DNA of 64,000 nt from Stenotrophomonas geniculata ATCC 19374 = JCM 13324 (GCF_001431625.1 NZ_LLXT01000136.1:1-64000); one strand, 5' to 3'. Numbered from the stretch's first letter, positions 35,317 through 43,605 are shown. Notes: generated by a model from the letters alone, not told the origin. A program made the numbers and translations.

Positions 35317-36417
35317 ATGACCCAGACCCCCGATTTCATCGCCCTGCAGACCATCGGCTGGCCCTGGCCGGGCCCGCCACAGCAGGCCGACTGGCAGGCC
35401 GCGATGGCCGCGCACCCGCAGGCCCGCCCGGCACGGGTGATCGAACAGCACCGCACCCACTACGTGGTGGCCGATGGCCCGGATGCATCGATCAAGGCCG
35501 AGTCGCTGCCCGAATGGCAGCGCCCGCGCTTCCCCAGCCATGAGCGGCCGGCGGTGGGCGACTGGGTGCTGCTCGATGGCATCCGCATCGTCGCCCTGCT
35601 GCCACGGCGCACCGCGATCAAGCGTGGTGCCGCAGGTGAGCACTACCACCAGCAGGTGATCGCGGCCAACATCGATACGGTGTTCATCGTCTGTGGCCTG
35701 GACGCTGACTTCAATCCGCGCCGCATCGAGCGCTACCTGCTGCTGGTCGGCGGTGGCGGTGCCGAACCGGTGGTGGTGCTGACCAAGGCCGACCAGACCG
35801 AATACAGCGAGGATGCGCTGGCGGTGCTGGAAGAGCTGGAGATGCAGGGCATCGCGCTGCATGCGATCAATGGCCTGGATGCCGACAGCGTTGCCGTGCT
35901 GCAACCGTGGCTGGGCCCGGGCCGCACCGTGGTGCTGGTGGGCTCGTCCGGTGCCGGCAAGTCCACGTTGACCAACACGCTGCTCGGCGAGCAGCGGATG
36001 AAGACCAACGCGGTGCGTGCCAACGATTCGCGCGGACGACACACCACCACCCATCGCGCGCTGATGCCGCTGCCGACGGGCGCCTGCCTGATCGACACCC
36101 CCGGCATGCGCGAGCTGAAGCCGACCGGTGAAGAGACGCTGTCGGAAGGCGGCTTCGCCGATATCGAAGCGCTGGCCGCACAGTGCCGTTTCAATGACTG
36201 CAAGCACCAGCAGGAACCGGGCTGTGCGGTACGTGCCGCGATCGAGGCCGGCGAGATCGAAGAGAGCCGCCTGCTGAACTACTTCAAGTTGAAGGAAGAA
36301 GTGGCCGCCGCCGCCGCCAAGCTGGCGGTTCGCCAGGCCGAGACCGCGCAGGAGCGTGGTGGCAGGAAGGGCAAGGGCCAGCAGTTCCGCCCGGCGAGCA
36401 AGCCGCGTAGGCGGTAA
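35317..36417 (+). CDS. rsgA: Ribosome small-subunit GTPase RsgA
   Basis: Circularly permuted GTPase that checks the decoding site of the maturing 30S subunit. 366 aa. OB-fold N-terminus (PAVGDWVLLDGIRIVALLPRRTAIKR). The G-motifs are in permuted order: VLTKAD (G4), GSSGAGKSTLTN (G1/P-loop), and DTPGMRELKP (G3). The C-terminal zinc site has CRFNDCKHQQEPGC. A -10-like TAGAAT (35304-35309) ends seven bases before the ATG and there is no clear ribosome site, so the mRNA may be leaderless. ATG 35308 is an in-frame alternative. Confidence 0.96.
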   Translation: MTQTPDFIALQTIGWPWPGPPQQADWQAAMAAHPQARPARVIEQHRTHYVVADGPDASIKAESLPEWQRPRFPSHERPAVGDWVLLDGIRIVALLPRRTAIKRGAAGEHYHQQVIAANIDTVFIVCGLDADFNPRRIERYLLLVGGGGAEPVVVLTKADQTEYSEDALAVLEELEMQGIALHAINGLDADSVAVLQPWLGPGRTVVLVGSSGAGKSTLTNTLLGEQRMKTNAVRANDSRGRHTTTHRALMPLPTGACLIDTPGMRELKPTGEETLSEGGFADIEALAAQCRFNDCKHQQEPGCAVRAAIEAGEIEESRLLNYFKLKEEVAAAAAKLAVRQAETAQERGGRKGKGQQFRPASKPRRR

Positions 36418-36423
36418 CAAGGC

Positions 36424-36500
36424 AGCCGAGCATAGGCTCGGCTCTACACTTGGTTCGCGGTGGAATCATTCCCTGTAGCGCTCGAGCCGATGCTCGGGCG
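36424..36500. repeat. Two SMAG-type elements
   Basis: First: AGCCGAGC-atag-GCTCGGCT ending ctac (36424-36447; GTAG on the minus strand). Second: GTAG (36475-36478) followed by an imperfect CGAGC-cgat-GCTCG stem. Both lie between rsgA and the QEGLA-motif gene. Confidence 0.75.
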
Positions 36501-36531
36501 GCGGCGCGCAGCGCCGGACACAGCAGAGCGC

Positions 36532-36537
36532 TATAGT
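36532..36537 (+). promoter_or_regulatory. -10 box TATAGT of the QEGLA gene
   Basis: TATAGT ends six bases before ATG 36544, and no ribosome site is present. The spacing places transcription start at or next to the A of the start codon (leaderless arrangement). Confidence 0.5.
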
Positions 36538-36543
36538 CCGCCC

Positions 36544-37797
36544 ATGGAACCGACCGCGACGCTGGACCGTGACGTGGCCCACCATGCAGCGCTCGATGCG
36601 CGCCTGGTCGAGGCCGTGGGGGGCATCCGCCTGCTGGGCCTGACCAGCTGGCCGGCCACGCTGCAGGCACCGTTCCTGGACAGCGTGGCACGTGGGCAAC
36701 CGGTGCTGCCGAAGGTGGATTACCCGAGGCTGGATTTCAGCGAGGAGCGCCGCGCGTTGGCTGCGATCGCCGCCGACTGCGATGATACTCATCCGCTGGG
36801 CCACTACGTGCGCCAGTCGGCGCAGAGCTGGGACCTGGCCGCGCAGCTGCTGGAAGGGTTGGGCACGGCGGCGGTCGATACCTGTTCGGTGCAGTTGTTC
36901 GGCGCGCCCGAGCAGCCGTTGCCAGGCAATGGCCCGAGCACGCGCGAAGCGGCGCGTCACTTCATCCAGATTGCTGCCGAACTCGATCACGAACTGCTGG
37001 CGCCGGAAGAGCAGGTGCCGGTCTCGGCCATTGCCCTGCAGCTGCAGCTGCAGAATGACCTGGATGCGTTCTTCGAATCGCGCATCATCCAGGTGCAGCT
37101 CGATCCAGAGCTGGTGTCCAAGGCCGCTGCCGGACCGACCCGCATCCGCCTGCGCACCAGTGCGCGCTTCAGTGCCTACGACCGCGCGCAGCTGTTCCAC
37201 CACGAAGCGCTGGTGCATTCGCTGACGGCCTTGAATGGCCGCGAACAACCGGTGCTGCCCAGCCTGGCGTTGTCCTCGCCGCGGGTGACGGCCACCCAGG
37301 AAGGGCTGGCTACCTTCGCCGAACAGATCACCGGCAGCATCGACATCGAGCGCCTGAAGCGCATCAGCCTGCGCACCGAAGCGATCGCGATGGCCCGCGA
37401 AGGCGCCGACTTCATCGAGGTGTTCCGCTACTTCTGCGATGCCGGGCAGAACGCCGAAGAAAGCTTTGCGTCGGCACAGCGCGTGTTCCGTGGGGTGCCG
37501 CCGAGTGGCGGCCTGGCCTTCACCAAGGACACGGTGTACCTGCGCGGCCTGGTGTCGGTGCATACCTTCTTCCGCCACATGTTGGCCGAGGACCGCCTGC
37601 AGGTCTGCCGCTGGTTGTTCGCCGGCAAGATGAGCCTGGCCGATGCGATCGCGTTCGCGCCGCTGTTCGAAGCGGGTGTGCTGAAGCCGCCGCGCTGGCT
37701 GCCGCACTGGGTGAGCCGGGCGAACGGCCTGGCCGGCATGCTGGCGTTCTCGCTGTTCGCCAACCGGATACGGATGGACCAGCTGGCGCCGGAATGA
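36544..37797 (+). CDS. DUF1704 / flavohemoglobin-expression-modulating QEGLA protein
   Basis: 417 aa. Putative zinc peptidase of the DUF1704 family. The bacterial TIGR model is named for the QEGLA motif and an association with flavohemoglobin expression. Eukaryotic relatives (MATCAP) are tubulin tyrosine carboxypeptidases. The metal site is intact: HEALVH (His220, Glu221, His225; HExxxH) and TQEGLA (Glu253), the third ligand. The N-terminal ~150 residues are helical. No signal peptide. The bacterial substrate is unknown. Monocistronic, with a leaderless-type promoter. Confidence 0.9.
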   Translation: MEPTATLDRDVAHHAALDARLVEAVGGIRLLGLTSWPATLQAPFLDSVARGQPVLPKVDYPRLDFSEERRALAAIAADCDDTHPLGHYVRQSAQSWDLAAQLLEGLGTAAVDTCSVQLFGAPEQPLPGNGPSTREAARHFIQIAAELDHELLAPEEQVPVSAIALQLQLQNDLDAFFESRIIQVQLDPELVSKAAAGPTRIRLRTSARFSAYDRAQLFHHEALVHSLTALNGREQPVLPSLALSSPRVTATQEGLATFAEQITGSIDIERLKRISLRTEAIAMAREGADFIEVFRYFCDAGQNAEESFASAQRVFRGVPPSGGLAFTKDTVYLRGLVSVHTFFRHMLAEDRLQVCRWLFAGKMSLADAIAFAPLFEAGVLKPPRWLPHWVSRANGLAGMLAFSLFANRIRMDQLAPE

Positions 37798-37843
37798 AAG
37801 GCGTTGGCGGGATGATGCGCTGGCGCCTCGATTGATATCGCTG

Positions 37844-37951
37844 GGCGGCGGTGGCGCACCCTGGCCAGGACACGCCGTAAACCCATCCATGGGGGCTCGA
37901 TCGGCGCATCCATGCGCCTCACGGTCCTGGCCAGGGTGCGCCACCGCCGCC
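37844..37951 (+). repeat. Paired-hairpin repeat, copy 2 (complete)
   Basis: Outer arms 37844-37871 and 37924-37951 are perfectly complementary over 28 bp. The 52-base interior (37872-37923) holds hairpin A (CCCA-tcca-TGGG) and hairpin B (GGCGCA-tcca-TGCGCC), joined by ctcgat-type linkers. The interior is shared with copies at 1-75 and 38101-38206, while the arm sequence differs from copy 3. I do not recognise the family. Confidence 0.85.
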
Positions 37952-38018
37952 AGATAGTTTCCCGCGCGGGCGGCAGCACATCACCGCGCCGAAGGGATTG
38001 CGCTTGAAAAGCTTGAAT

Positions 38019-38051
38019 AGCAAAGAGCCGGGCAATGCCCGGCTCTTTGCT
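38019..38051. terminator. Strong intrinsic terminator
   Basis: AGCAAAGAGCCGGGC (38019-38033), aat, GCCCGGCTCTTTGCT (38037-38051), then a T-run (38052-38055). The 15-bp perfect stem lies between the convergent QEGLA and TonB-receptor genes, flanked on both sides by the paired-hairpin repeats. Confidence 0.93.
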
Positions 38052-38100
38052 TTTTGCTCTTGCTTTCCATTGCCTCCGCGCCGGCGCAGGAAATTGTCGA

Positions 38101-38206
38101 GCGAGGTGGGACGGGCCGAGGCAGGACCGTGAGGCGCATGGATGCGCCGATCGAGCCTACAGGGACGTACTTGCGGCGTGTCCTGCCTCGGCTCGTCCCA
38201 CCTCGC
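38101..38206 (-). repeat. Paired-hairpin repeat, copy 3 (complete)
   Basis: Arms 38101-38127 and 38180-38206 pair at 26 of 27 positions, the exception being a G/T pair. The 52-base interior (38128-38179), read on the minus strand, aligns without gaps to copy 2. Hairpin B is identical. Hairpin A has changed on both sides (TACG-tccc-TGTA in place of CCCA-tcca-TGGG) so that pairing is kept. Inverted relative to copy 2. Confidence 0.85.
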
Positions 38207-38246
38207 CCAGCTGCGGTACTGATGCGCCGCAGCGCCCGCTTCTGAC

Positions 38247-40544
38247 TTAGAACTCCGCCGCCACCGTCATGAACAGCTGCCGCGGCGCGCTCGCATGGAT
38301 CGCATACCGCGTGCCCTTCGGATCGGTCGGCGCGAACGAACTCAGCTGGCCGGCATAGCGCTTGTTGGTCAGGTTGGTCGCGTTCAACGACACCCGCACG
38401 TTGCGCAGGCCAAGGCCCGGGCCGAAGTCGTAGCCCGCACCGGCGTCGAAGGTGGTCACGCCCGGCACCGACTGGTCGTTGGTGTAGGTGTAGTAGCGCT
38501 TGCCGGTGTACTTGGCACGCAGGCTGGCGAAGAAGCCATCGCGGTTCCAGCTGATCTCGCTGGAGGCCATGCGCTGCGGCGTATCCACCGTGATCTTGCC
38601 GGCCACCGGCACGATCGCGCCGCCCGAGGTGTAGTCATCCTCGTAGGTGGTCTTGTTCCAGGACAGCGCGTTGTACCACTGCAGGCCGTCGATCGGCTTG
38701 AGGATGAAGGTCAGCTCCGCACCGTGGCTCTTCACCGAACCGACGTTGATGAAGCGCGTCACGCACTCCGGACGCGTGCCGACTTCGATGCTCGAGCACG
38801 GGTTCAGCGACAGCAGGCGGTTGTCGAACTTCACGTTGTAGGCGGCGATCGAGGCCTGGTACTTCTCGCCGAAGGTACGGAAGCCGGCTTCAAGGCTCTT
38901 GGACTTCTCCGGCTCCAGGCCGGCGCTGGCCGCGAACGATTCCGGCGACACCTGCAACGGGCCACCGCTGCCGCCACCGACGAAGGCGGCGATGTTCTCT
39001 GCGTACGAAGCGAACAGCTCGTTGTTGTCGTTGAGCTTGAAGCCCAGGCCCACCTGCGGCAGCACCGACTTCTTGGCGGTCAGCGTGCCCGAGGCGATGC
39101 GGGTTTCCACGCCCGGCTGGGCGGTGGCGCGCATGCGGGTGTTCGGGCTCTTGATACCGACATCCACGGTCAGGCGCTGGTCCAGGAAGCGCATGCGGTC
39201 CTGCACGTAGAACTGGCGCGTGCGGATGTCGAAGTCCTGGTTGAACAGCAGGCGGTCCGGGTTCTTCAGGTACAGGTCGTCCAGGAACGGGCCGCTGATG
39301 TAGTAGAAGTTGCGCGACACGTTATGGTCGTTCTGCTCGTACCACAGGCCGGCTTCCAGTTCGTGGATGCCCACCGTCCACGACAGCGCGGCGGTCAGGC
39401 CATCGCGGTTGATCGTGTAGTTGGTGCTGCGGATCGAGATCGGCAGCATCTTGTCGGTACCCGGGTAGGACGGCTGGCCCGGCGCCCACCAGTGGCCCTG
39501 GCCACGGTTGTCGTGGTGGTAGGCCAGCAGCTTCAGGCGGCCCTGCTCGCCCAGGCGCAGGTCGGCATCGACCGAATAGAGGTTGTCGTCGCGCAGCGCG
39601 CGGCTCTGGTAGTAGGCATCGTCGATGCTGTTGACGCCGCCGCTGAACTTGCAGCGTGCCTTGTTGTAGGTGCCCGGTGCGCAGTACGCGGCAGCGACAG
39701 CGCGATCCCAGTCCGGCGCATAGATGTTCCAGTCGTAGCCCAGGCCACGTGCCAGCATGTCCTTGGACAGGTAGGCGTAGTTGGCCTGGCTGGCGCGCGA
39801 GGTCGCCACGAACGCACCGAAGCGGTGGTCGCCGACATTCCACACGGCCTTGGCGTTGAACTGGCGGGTGGTCTGGTTCTGGTACGGCGCGGCCCACATG
39901 TCCTGGTCCTGGTGCACGCCGGACACGTAGGCCGAGAAACCATTGATGTCGCCTGTATCCACGCGCAGGTAGCCGCGACGCTGGTTGTTGTCACCCACGG
40001 TGACGCTGGCGCGTCCACCGAATTCGGTGGACGGGTCCATCGAGAAGTACTGGATGGTGCCGCCCAGGTTGCTCGTCGACGCCACGCCCAGCGAGCCGAT
40101 GCCCTGCGACAACTCTGCGCCGGCCAGGTTCTCGGCGATGATCGCGCGGGCAATGCTCAGGCCGTTGTAGTTGCCGTAGCTGTTGTCACCCAGCGGGATG
40201 CCGTCCAGCGTATAGCCGAGGCGGCTCTTGTCGAAGCCGCGCAGGCTGATGGTCTGCGATTCTTCGTTGGCACCGAAGGCGTCGTTGGACTGCACCGACA
40301 CGCCCGGCAGGCGGTCGAGGATCTTCTGGCCGCTGGTGCCCGGCGGCAGCACCTGCTTGTCGACGGTGGTGATGCGCTGCACCTGGCGGGTCTCGCCCTG
40401 GCCGATCACGGAGACGGTATCCAGCGTCTGCGCGCTCAGCGCGGCATCGGTGCTGGCGCCGGTATCGGCGGCGGTGGCGGCATGGGCGCTGGCGGCGGCG
40501 GAGAGCGCGATCGCCACGGCGATCGTCAGGTGTCGGGTCTGCAT
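38247..40544 (-). CDS. TonB-dependent receptor
   Basis: Outer-membrane active transporter, 765 aa. Signal peptide ~1-23 (LTIAVAIALSAAASAHA). TonB box near DTVSVIGQGET (~42-52). The plug at ~60-180 contains KILDRLPGVSVQSNDAFGAN, ISLRGFDKSRLGYTLDGIPL and GVASTSNLGGTIQYFS. A 22-strand barrel follows, ending LFMTVAAEF. The organisation fits siderophore or vitamin receptors, but no specific ligand can be named. Start 40544 gives the cleanest signal peptide. ATG 40559 would add five residues. No Fur box was recognised in the upstream 160 bp. Confidence 0.92.
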   Translation of the reverse strand: MQTRHLTIAVAIALSAAASAHAATAADTGASTDAALSAQTLDTVSVIGQGETRQVQRITTVDKQVLPPGTSGQKILDRLPGVSVQSNDAFGANEESQTISLRGFDKSRLGYTLDGIPLGDNSYGNYNGLSIARAIIAENLAGAELSQGIGSLGVASTSNLGGTIQYFSMDPSTEFGGRASVTVGDNNQRRGYLRVDTGDINGFSAYVSGVHQDQDMWAAPYQNQTTRQFNAKAVWNVGDHRFGAFVATSRASQANYAYLSKDMLARGLGYDWNIYAPDWDRAVAAAYCAPGTYNKARCKFSGGVNSIDDAYYQSRALRDDNLYSVDADLRLGEQGRLKLLAYHHDNRGQGHWWAPGQPSYPGTDKMLPISIRSTNYTINRDGLTAALSWTVGIHELEAGLWYEQNDHNVSRNFYYISGPFLDDLYLKNPDRLLFNQDFDIRTRQFYVQDRMRFLDQRLTVDVGIKSPNTRMRATAQPGVETRIASGTLTAKKSVLPQVGLGFKLNDNNELFASYAENIAAFVGGGSGGPLQVSPESFAASAGLEPEKSKSLEAGFRTFGEKYQASIAAYNVKFDNRLLSLNPCSSIEVGTRPECVTRFINVGSVKSHGAELTFILKPIDGLQWYNALSWNKTTYEDDYTSGGAIVPVAGKITVDTPQRMASSEISWNRDGFFASLRAKYTGKRYYTYTNDQSVPGVTTFDAGAGYDFGPGLGLRNVRVSLNATNLTNKRYAGQLSSFAPTDPKGTRYAIHASAPRQLFMTVAAEF

Positions 40545-40705
40545 GGTGGTCCGTTGCATTGGGGGTGGTCACCGGCACGCGTGCGCGGTGCATGGCCACT
40601 ATGCGAACGGAACATGAAACCTTCTTTACGAAAAAACCAACGAACGATGCAGGGCAGTGGTGCGTGTCCCGCAACATGTTCGTCATGGTGGTAGGCCGGT
40701 GGGAA

Positions 40706-41230
40706 TCAGAAGCGCTCCCCAGGCCAGCTCAATTTGAGCTGGTCCATGCAGTCACGGTCATGTTCGGAGAATGAGAACCCGATCTGGATGCCGTTCACTA
40801 CTGTGCCGAACACCGTCGACTCGTCCAGGCTATGCCCTGACGGCACGGAAAGGACATTGAAGTCGGGGTAGCGACGACCCATCTGCTTTCGCGAGATGCA
40901 GGCGCCGCTCAGCCGCAGCGTAATGTCTTTGATGATTCGCCCCGACGCGTCGGTGTAGATCTGGCCAGAGGGCCCCTTGATCCTCCCAGCGACCACGAAT
41001 GGCGCCAGATCGATGGTGGCGCTGTCGCCCCGGCCCATTCTTGCTTCCGAACGCGAGCCGGCCGGAGCCAGGGGTGATAGCTGCGCGACAAGGTCAGAGC
41101 GTGACAGCTGCAAGGACCAGCGCTCCACGAGCCGCCAGGTTGCATCCGCCTCATCCGCAGTGGCAGCAGGTGGGGTGGCCGCCAGTGGCGGGGTGGCGAC
41201 CACGAGAAGCGCAATCAGCAATGCACGCAT
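40706..41230 (-). CDS. Exported protein of unknown function
   Basis: 174 aa. Signal peptide MRALLIALLVVATPPLAATP (cleavage near 20-25). The mature part has SLQLSRSDLVAQLSPLAPAGS, DLAPFVVAGRIKGPSGQIYTD, then DITLRLSGACISRKQMGRRYPDF and a C-terminal HDRDCMDQLKLSW. Two cysteines could form a disulfide. No family recognised. ATG 41230 has a near-perfect ribosome site (AAGGAGG). Its base composition is somewhat less GC-rich than its neighbours. Confidence 0.75.
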   Translation of the reverse strand: MRALLIALLVVATPPLAATPPAATADEADATWRLVERWSLQLSRSDLVAQLSPLAPAGSRSEARMGRGDSATIDLAPFVVAGRIKGPSGQIYTDASGRIIKDITLRLSGACISRKQMGRRYPDFNVLSVPSGHSLDESTVFGTVVNGIQIGFSFSEHDRDCMDQLKLSWPGERF

Positions 41231-41351
41231 GCCAACCTCCTTGATCCGCGATTCCGGCCGTTCATCCATCGGGCTCGGCGAGCGTTGGCAGGTATAGCAC
41301 CGGTTCTGCCGATGTATCGGGCAATACGTCCCGAAAATGCAGAAACAAAAA

Positions 41352-41430
41352 GGGGCCGGATCCCCCTCGCAAGCGAAAGTTCACCGGCCCCGCGCACTCC
41401 GTGGGGGAGGCGGTCCACGCCTTGCGTGGA
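41352..41430. terminator. Hairpin region between the exported protein and phbB
   Basis: GGGGCCGG (41352-41359) pairs with CCGGCCCC (41384-41391) across a 24-base loop. A second REP-like stem TCCACGC-ctt-GCGTGGA lies at 41414-41430, eight bases from the phbB stop, without a GTAG head. They probably end or protect the carboxylate operon mRNA. Confidence 0.6.
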
Positions 41431-41437
41431 GACGGGC

Positions 41438-42178
41438 TCAACCCATGTACAGACCGCCGTTGACCGGATAGTCGGCACCGGTCACATACGAGGCTTCATC
41501 CGAGGCCAGCCAGGCGCACAGGCCGGCCACTTCCTCGGGGCGGCCCAGGCGACGCACCGGTACCGACGCCGCCAGCCGGTCCAGCACATCCGGCGGGAAG
41601 CTGCTGATCGCCTGGCTGGCGATGTAGCCCGGCGACAGCGTGTTGACGGTGACGCCGCGCGAGGCCACTTCGGCAGCCAGTGCACGGCTGAAACCGTGCA
41701 TCGCGGCCTTGGCGGTGGCGTAGTTCACCTGCCCGATCTGGCCCTTGTGGGCGCTGACCGAACCGATGTTGATGATGCGGCCCCAGCCACGCGTGGCCAT
41801 GCCGTCCACCACCTGCTTGGTGAGGTTGAACAGCGCATTGAGGTTGGAGGCGATCACCGCGTTCCAGTCTTCCACCGTCATCTGCCGGAACAGCAGATCA
41901 CGGCTGCCGCCGGAGTTGTTGACCAGCACATCGACCTCGCCCACTTCCGCTCGCACCTTGGCGAACGCGGCGCTGGTCGAAGCCCAGTCGGTGGCGTTGC
42001 CTTCCGAGGCGATGAAATCGAAGCCCTGTTCGCGCTGCTCGCGCAGCCAGTTGGCCTTGCGCGGCGAGTTCGGCGCGCAACCGGCGACCACGGTGTGGCC
42101 ACTGCGGGCCAGGCTCTGGCAGATGGCAGTGCCGACACTGCCCATTCCACTGGTGACGTAAGCGATTCGAAGCGTCAT
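41438..42178 (-). CDS. phbB: Acetoacetyl-CoA reductase (PhbB/PhaB)
   Basis: NADPH-dependent reduction of acetoacetyl-CoA to (R)-3-hydroxybutyryl-CoA. 246 aa, colinear with classical PhaB: RIAYVTSGMGSVGTAICQ, GFDFIASEGNATDW, VNYATAKAAMHGFSRALAAEV, ending TGADYPVNGGLYMG. The catalytic Ser (NIGSVSAHKG), Tyr and Lys (YATAK) are kept. Two deviations: the cofactor loop reads TSGMGSVG instead of TGGMGGIG, and NNSGG replaces NNAG. No PHA synthase is nearby. It follows the citrate transporter by 24 bp, so it is probably co-expressed. Confidence 0.9.
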   Translation of the reverse strand: MTLRIAYVTSGMGSVGTAICQSLARSGHTVVAGCAPNSPRKANWLREQREQGFDFIASEGNATDWASTSAAFAKVRAEVGEVDVLVNNSGGSRDLLFRQMTVEDWNAVIASNLNALFNLTKQVVDGMATRGWGRIINIGSVSAHKGQIGQVNYATAKAAMHGFSRALAAEVASRGVTVNTLSPGYIASQAISSFPPDVLDRLAASVPVRRLGRPEEVAGLCAWLASDEASYVTGADYPVNGGLYMG

Positions 42179-42202
42179 TGCAGAAGGCTCCTTGGCAAAG
42201 GG

Positions 42203-43534
42203 TCAGGCGGCGAGGGGATACAGGCCGAACAGCAGGCTGCCGATCATCAGCAGCATCGAGATGGCGATGGCCCACTTCAGGGTGAACTTCTGGTGGTCGG
42301 CGAACTCGACCTTGGCCAGGCCCACCAGCAGGTAGGTGGAGGGCACCAGCGGGCTGAGCAGGTGCACCGGCTGGCCGGCCAGCGAGGCGCGCGCCATTTC
42401 CACCGGGGTGATGCCGTAGTTGCTGGCCGCCTCGGACAGGATCGGCAGCACGCCGAAGTAGAACGCGTCGTTGGACATGAAGAAGGTGAACGGCATCGAC
42501 GCCACCGCCGTGATCACCGCCAGGTACGGGCCCCACGACTCCGGAATCACCGCCAGGAAGCTGTGCGACATCGCTTCGACCATGCCGGTGTTGTTGAGGA
42601 TGCCGGTGAAGATGCCCGCGGCGAAGATCAGCGACACCACCGACAGCACGTTGCCGGCGTGGTTGACCACACGGCGGCGCTGCTCGGCCAGGTTCGGGTA
42701 GTTGATCACCAGGGCGATGGCGAAGCCGACCATGAACAGCACCGGCATCGGCAGCACGCCGATGATCAGCGCGGTCATCAGCGCCACGGTCAGTGCCAGG
42801 TTCACCCACAGCAGCTTCGGCCGCTTGATGTCTTCGGCATCTTCCACGGTCGGCAGCGCGTTGCTGTCGTCGGACACGCTGTTGTCCATCCAGCTGCCGC
42901 TCTTGGGCAGGGTCACAACACCCAGGCGACGGCGTTCCTTCAGGCCCAGGTACCAGGCCAGCAGTAGCACGCCGGCGCAGGCGATCACCATCGACGGGAT
43001 CAGCGGCACGAACACATCGGCCGGGTCCACGTGCAGCGCGGTGGCCGCGCGTGCGGTCGGGCCGCCCCACGGGGTCAGGTTCATCACGCCGCCGGCCAGG
43101 ATGGTCACGCAGGTCATGTTCAGCGCGTTCATGCCGAGACGTTGGTACAGCGGCAGCATCGCCGAGACGGTGATCATGTAGGTGGTCGAGCCATCGCCAT
43201 CAAGCGAGATCAGCATCGCCAGCACCGCGGTGCCGAGCACGATCTTCATCGGATCGCCCTTGACGAAGCGCAGGATCACCCGCACCAGCGGGTCGAACAG
43301 GCCGGCATCGATCATCACCCCGAAGTAGAGGATCGCGAACATCAGCATCACGCCGGTCGGTGCGATCTTCTTGATGCCTTCCAGCATCATCTCGTCGATG
43401 CCGGCGCCGAAGCCGCCGATCAGCGCGAACAGGATGGGAATGGTGATCAGTGCGACGAGCGGCGACAGGCGTTTGCTCATGATCAAGTACATGAACGTAA
43501 TGACCATGCCAAAGCCGAGGATGCTCAGCATCAT
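42203..43534 (-). CDS. CitMHS-family citrate transporter
   Basis: Inner-membrane symporter of metal-citrate complexes (Mg- or Ca-citrate with H+), 443 aa, about 12 membrane segments. Family-typical stretches: MSKRLSPLVALITIPILFALIGG, IKKIAPTGVMLMFAILYFGVMIDAGLF, AMLISLDGDGSTTYMITVSAMLPLY, and MNLTPWGGPTARAATALHVD. Start 43534 (MMLSILGFGM) is placed by AAGGAGT upstream. It lies 71 bp after the porin gene and 24 bp before phbB in one operon. TctD/TctE on the other side of the porin would be its regulator. Confidence 0.94.
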   Translation of the reverse strand: MMLSILGFGMVITFMYLIMSKRLSPLVALITIPILFALIGGFGAGIDEMMLEGIKKIAPTGVMLMFAILYFGVMIDAGLFDPLVRVILRFVKGDPMKIVLGTAVLAMLISLDGDGSTTYMITVSAMLPLYQRLGMNALNMTCVTILAGGVMNLTPWGGPTARAATALHVDPADVFVPLIPSMVIACAGVLLLAWYLGLKERRRLGVVTLPKSGSWMDNSVSDDSNALPTVEDAEDIKRPKLLWVNLALTVALMTALIIGVLPMPVLFMVGFAIALVINYPNLAEQRRRVVNHAGNVLSVVSLIFAAGIFTGILNNTGMVEAMSHSFLAVIPESWGPYLAVITAVASMPFTFFMSNDAFYFGVLPILSEAASNYGITPVEMARASLAGQPVHLLSPLVPSTYLLVGLAKVEFADHQKFTLKWAIAISMLLMIGSLLFGLYPLAA

Positions 43535-43577
43535 CTGCGGACTCCTTGCGAATACAGGACGTGGGGAGTGGAAGGGG

Positions 43578-43596
43578 CCCGGGCGGCATGCCCGGG
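43578..43596. terminator. Hairpin between porin and citrate transporter
   Basis: CCCGGGC (43578-43584), ggcat, GCCCGGG (43590-43596), in the 71-bp gap. No T-run, so it may attenuate or set mRNA stability rather than terminate fully. Confidence 0.45.
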
Positions 43597-43605
43597 AATT
43601 CGGGC

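Noticed and set aside
38295-40694. A 799-codon plus-strand frame opposite the TonB-dependent receptor, and similar frames at 10314-12242 and 50779-53688
   Set aside because: All are antisense to clearly recognisable proteins, with compositions typical of GC-rich shadow frames.
40545-40705. Fur or Zur box upstream of the TonB-dependent receptor
   Set aside because: AT-rich bases are present near 40616-40640 but no convincing inverted repeat of the known consensus is seen.
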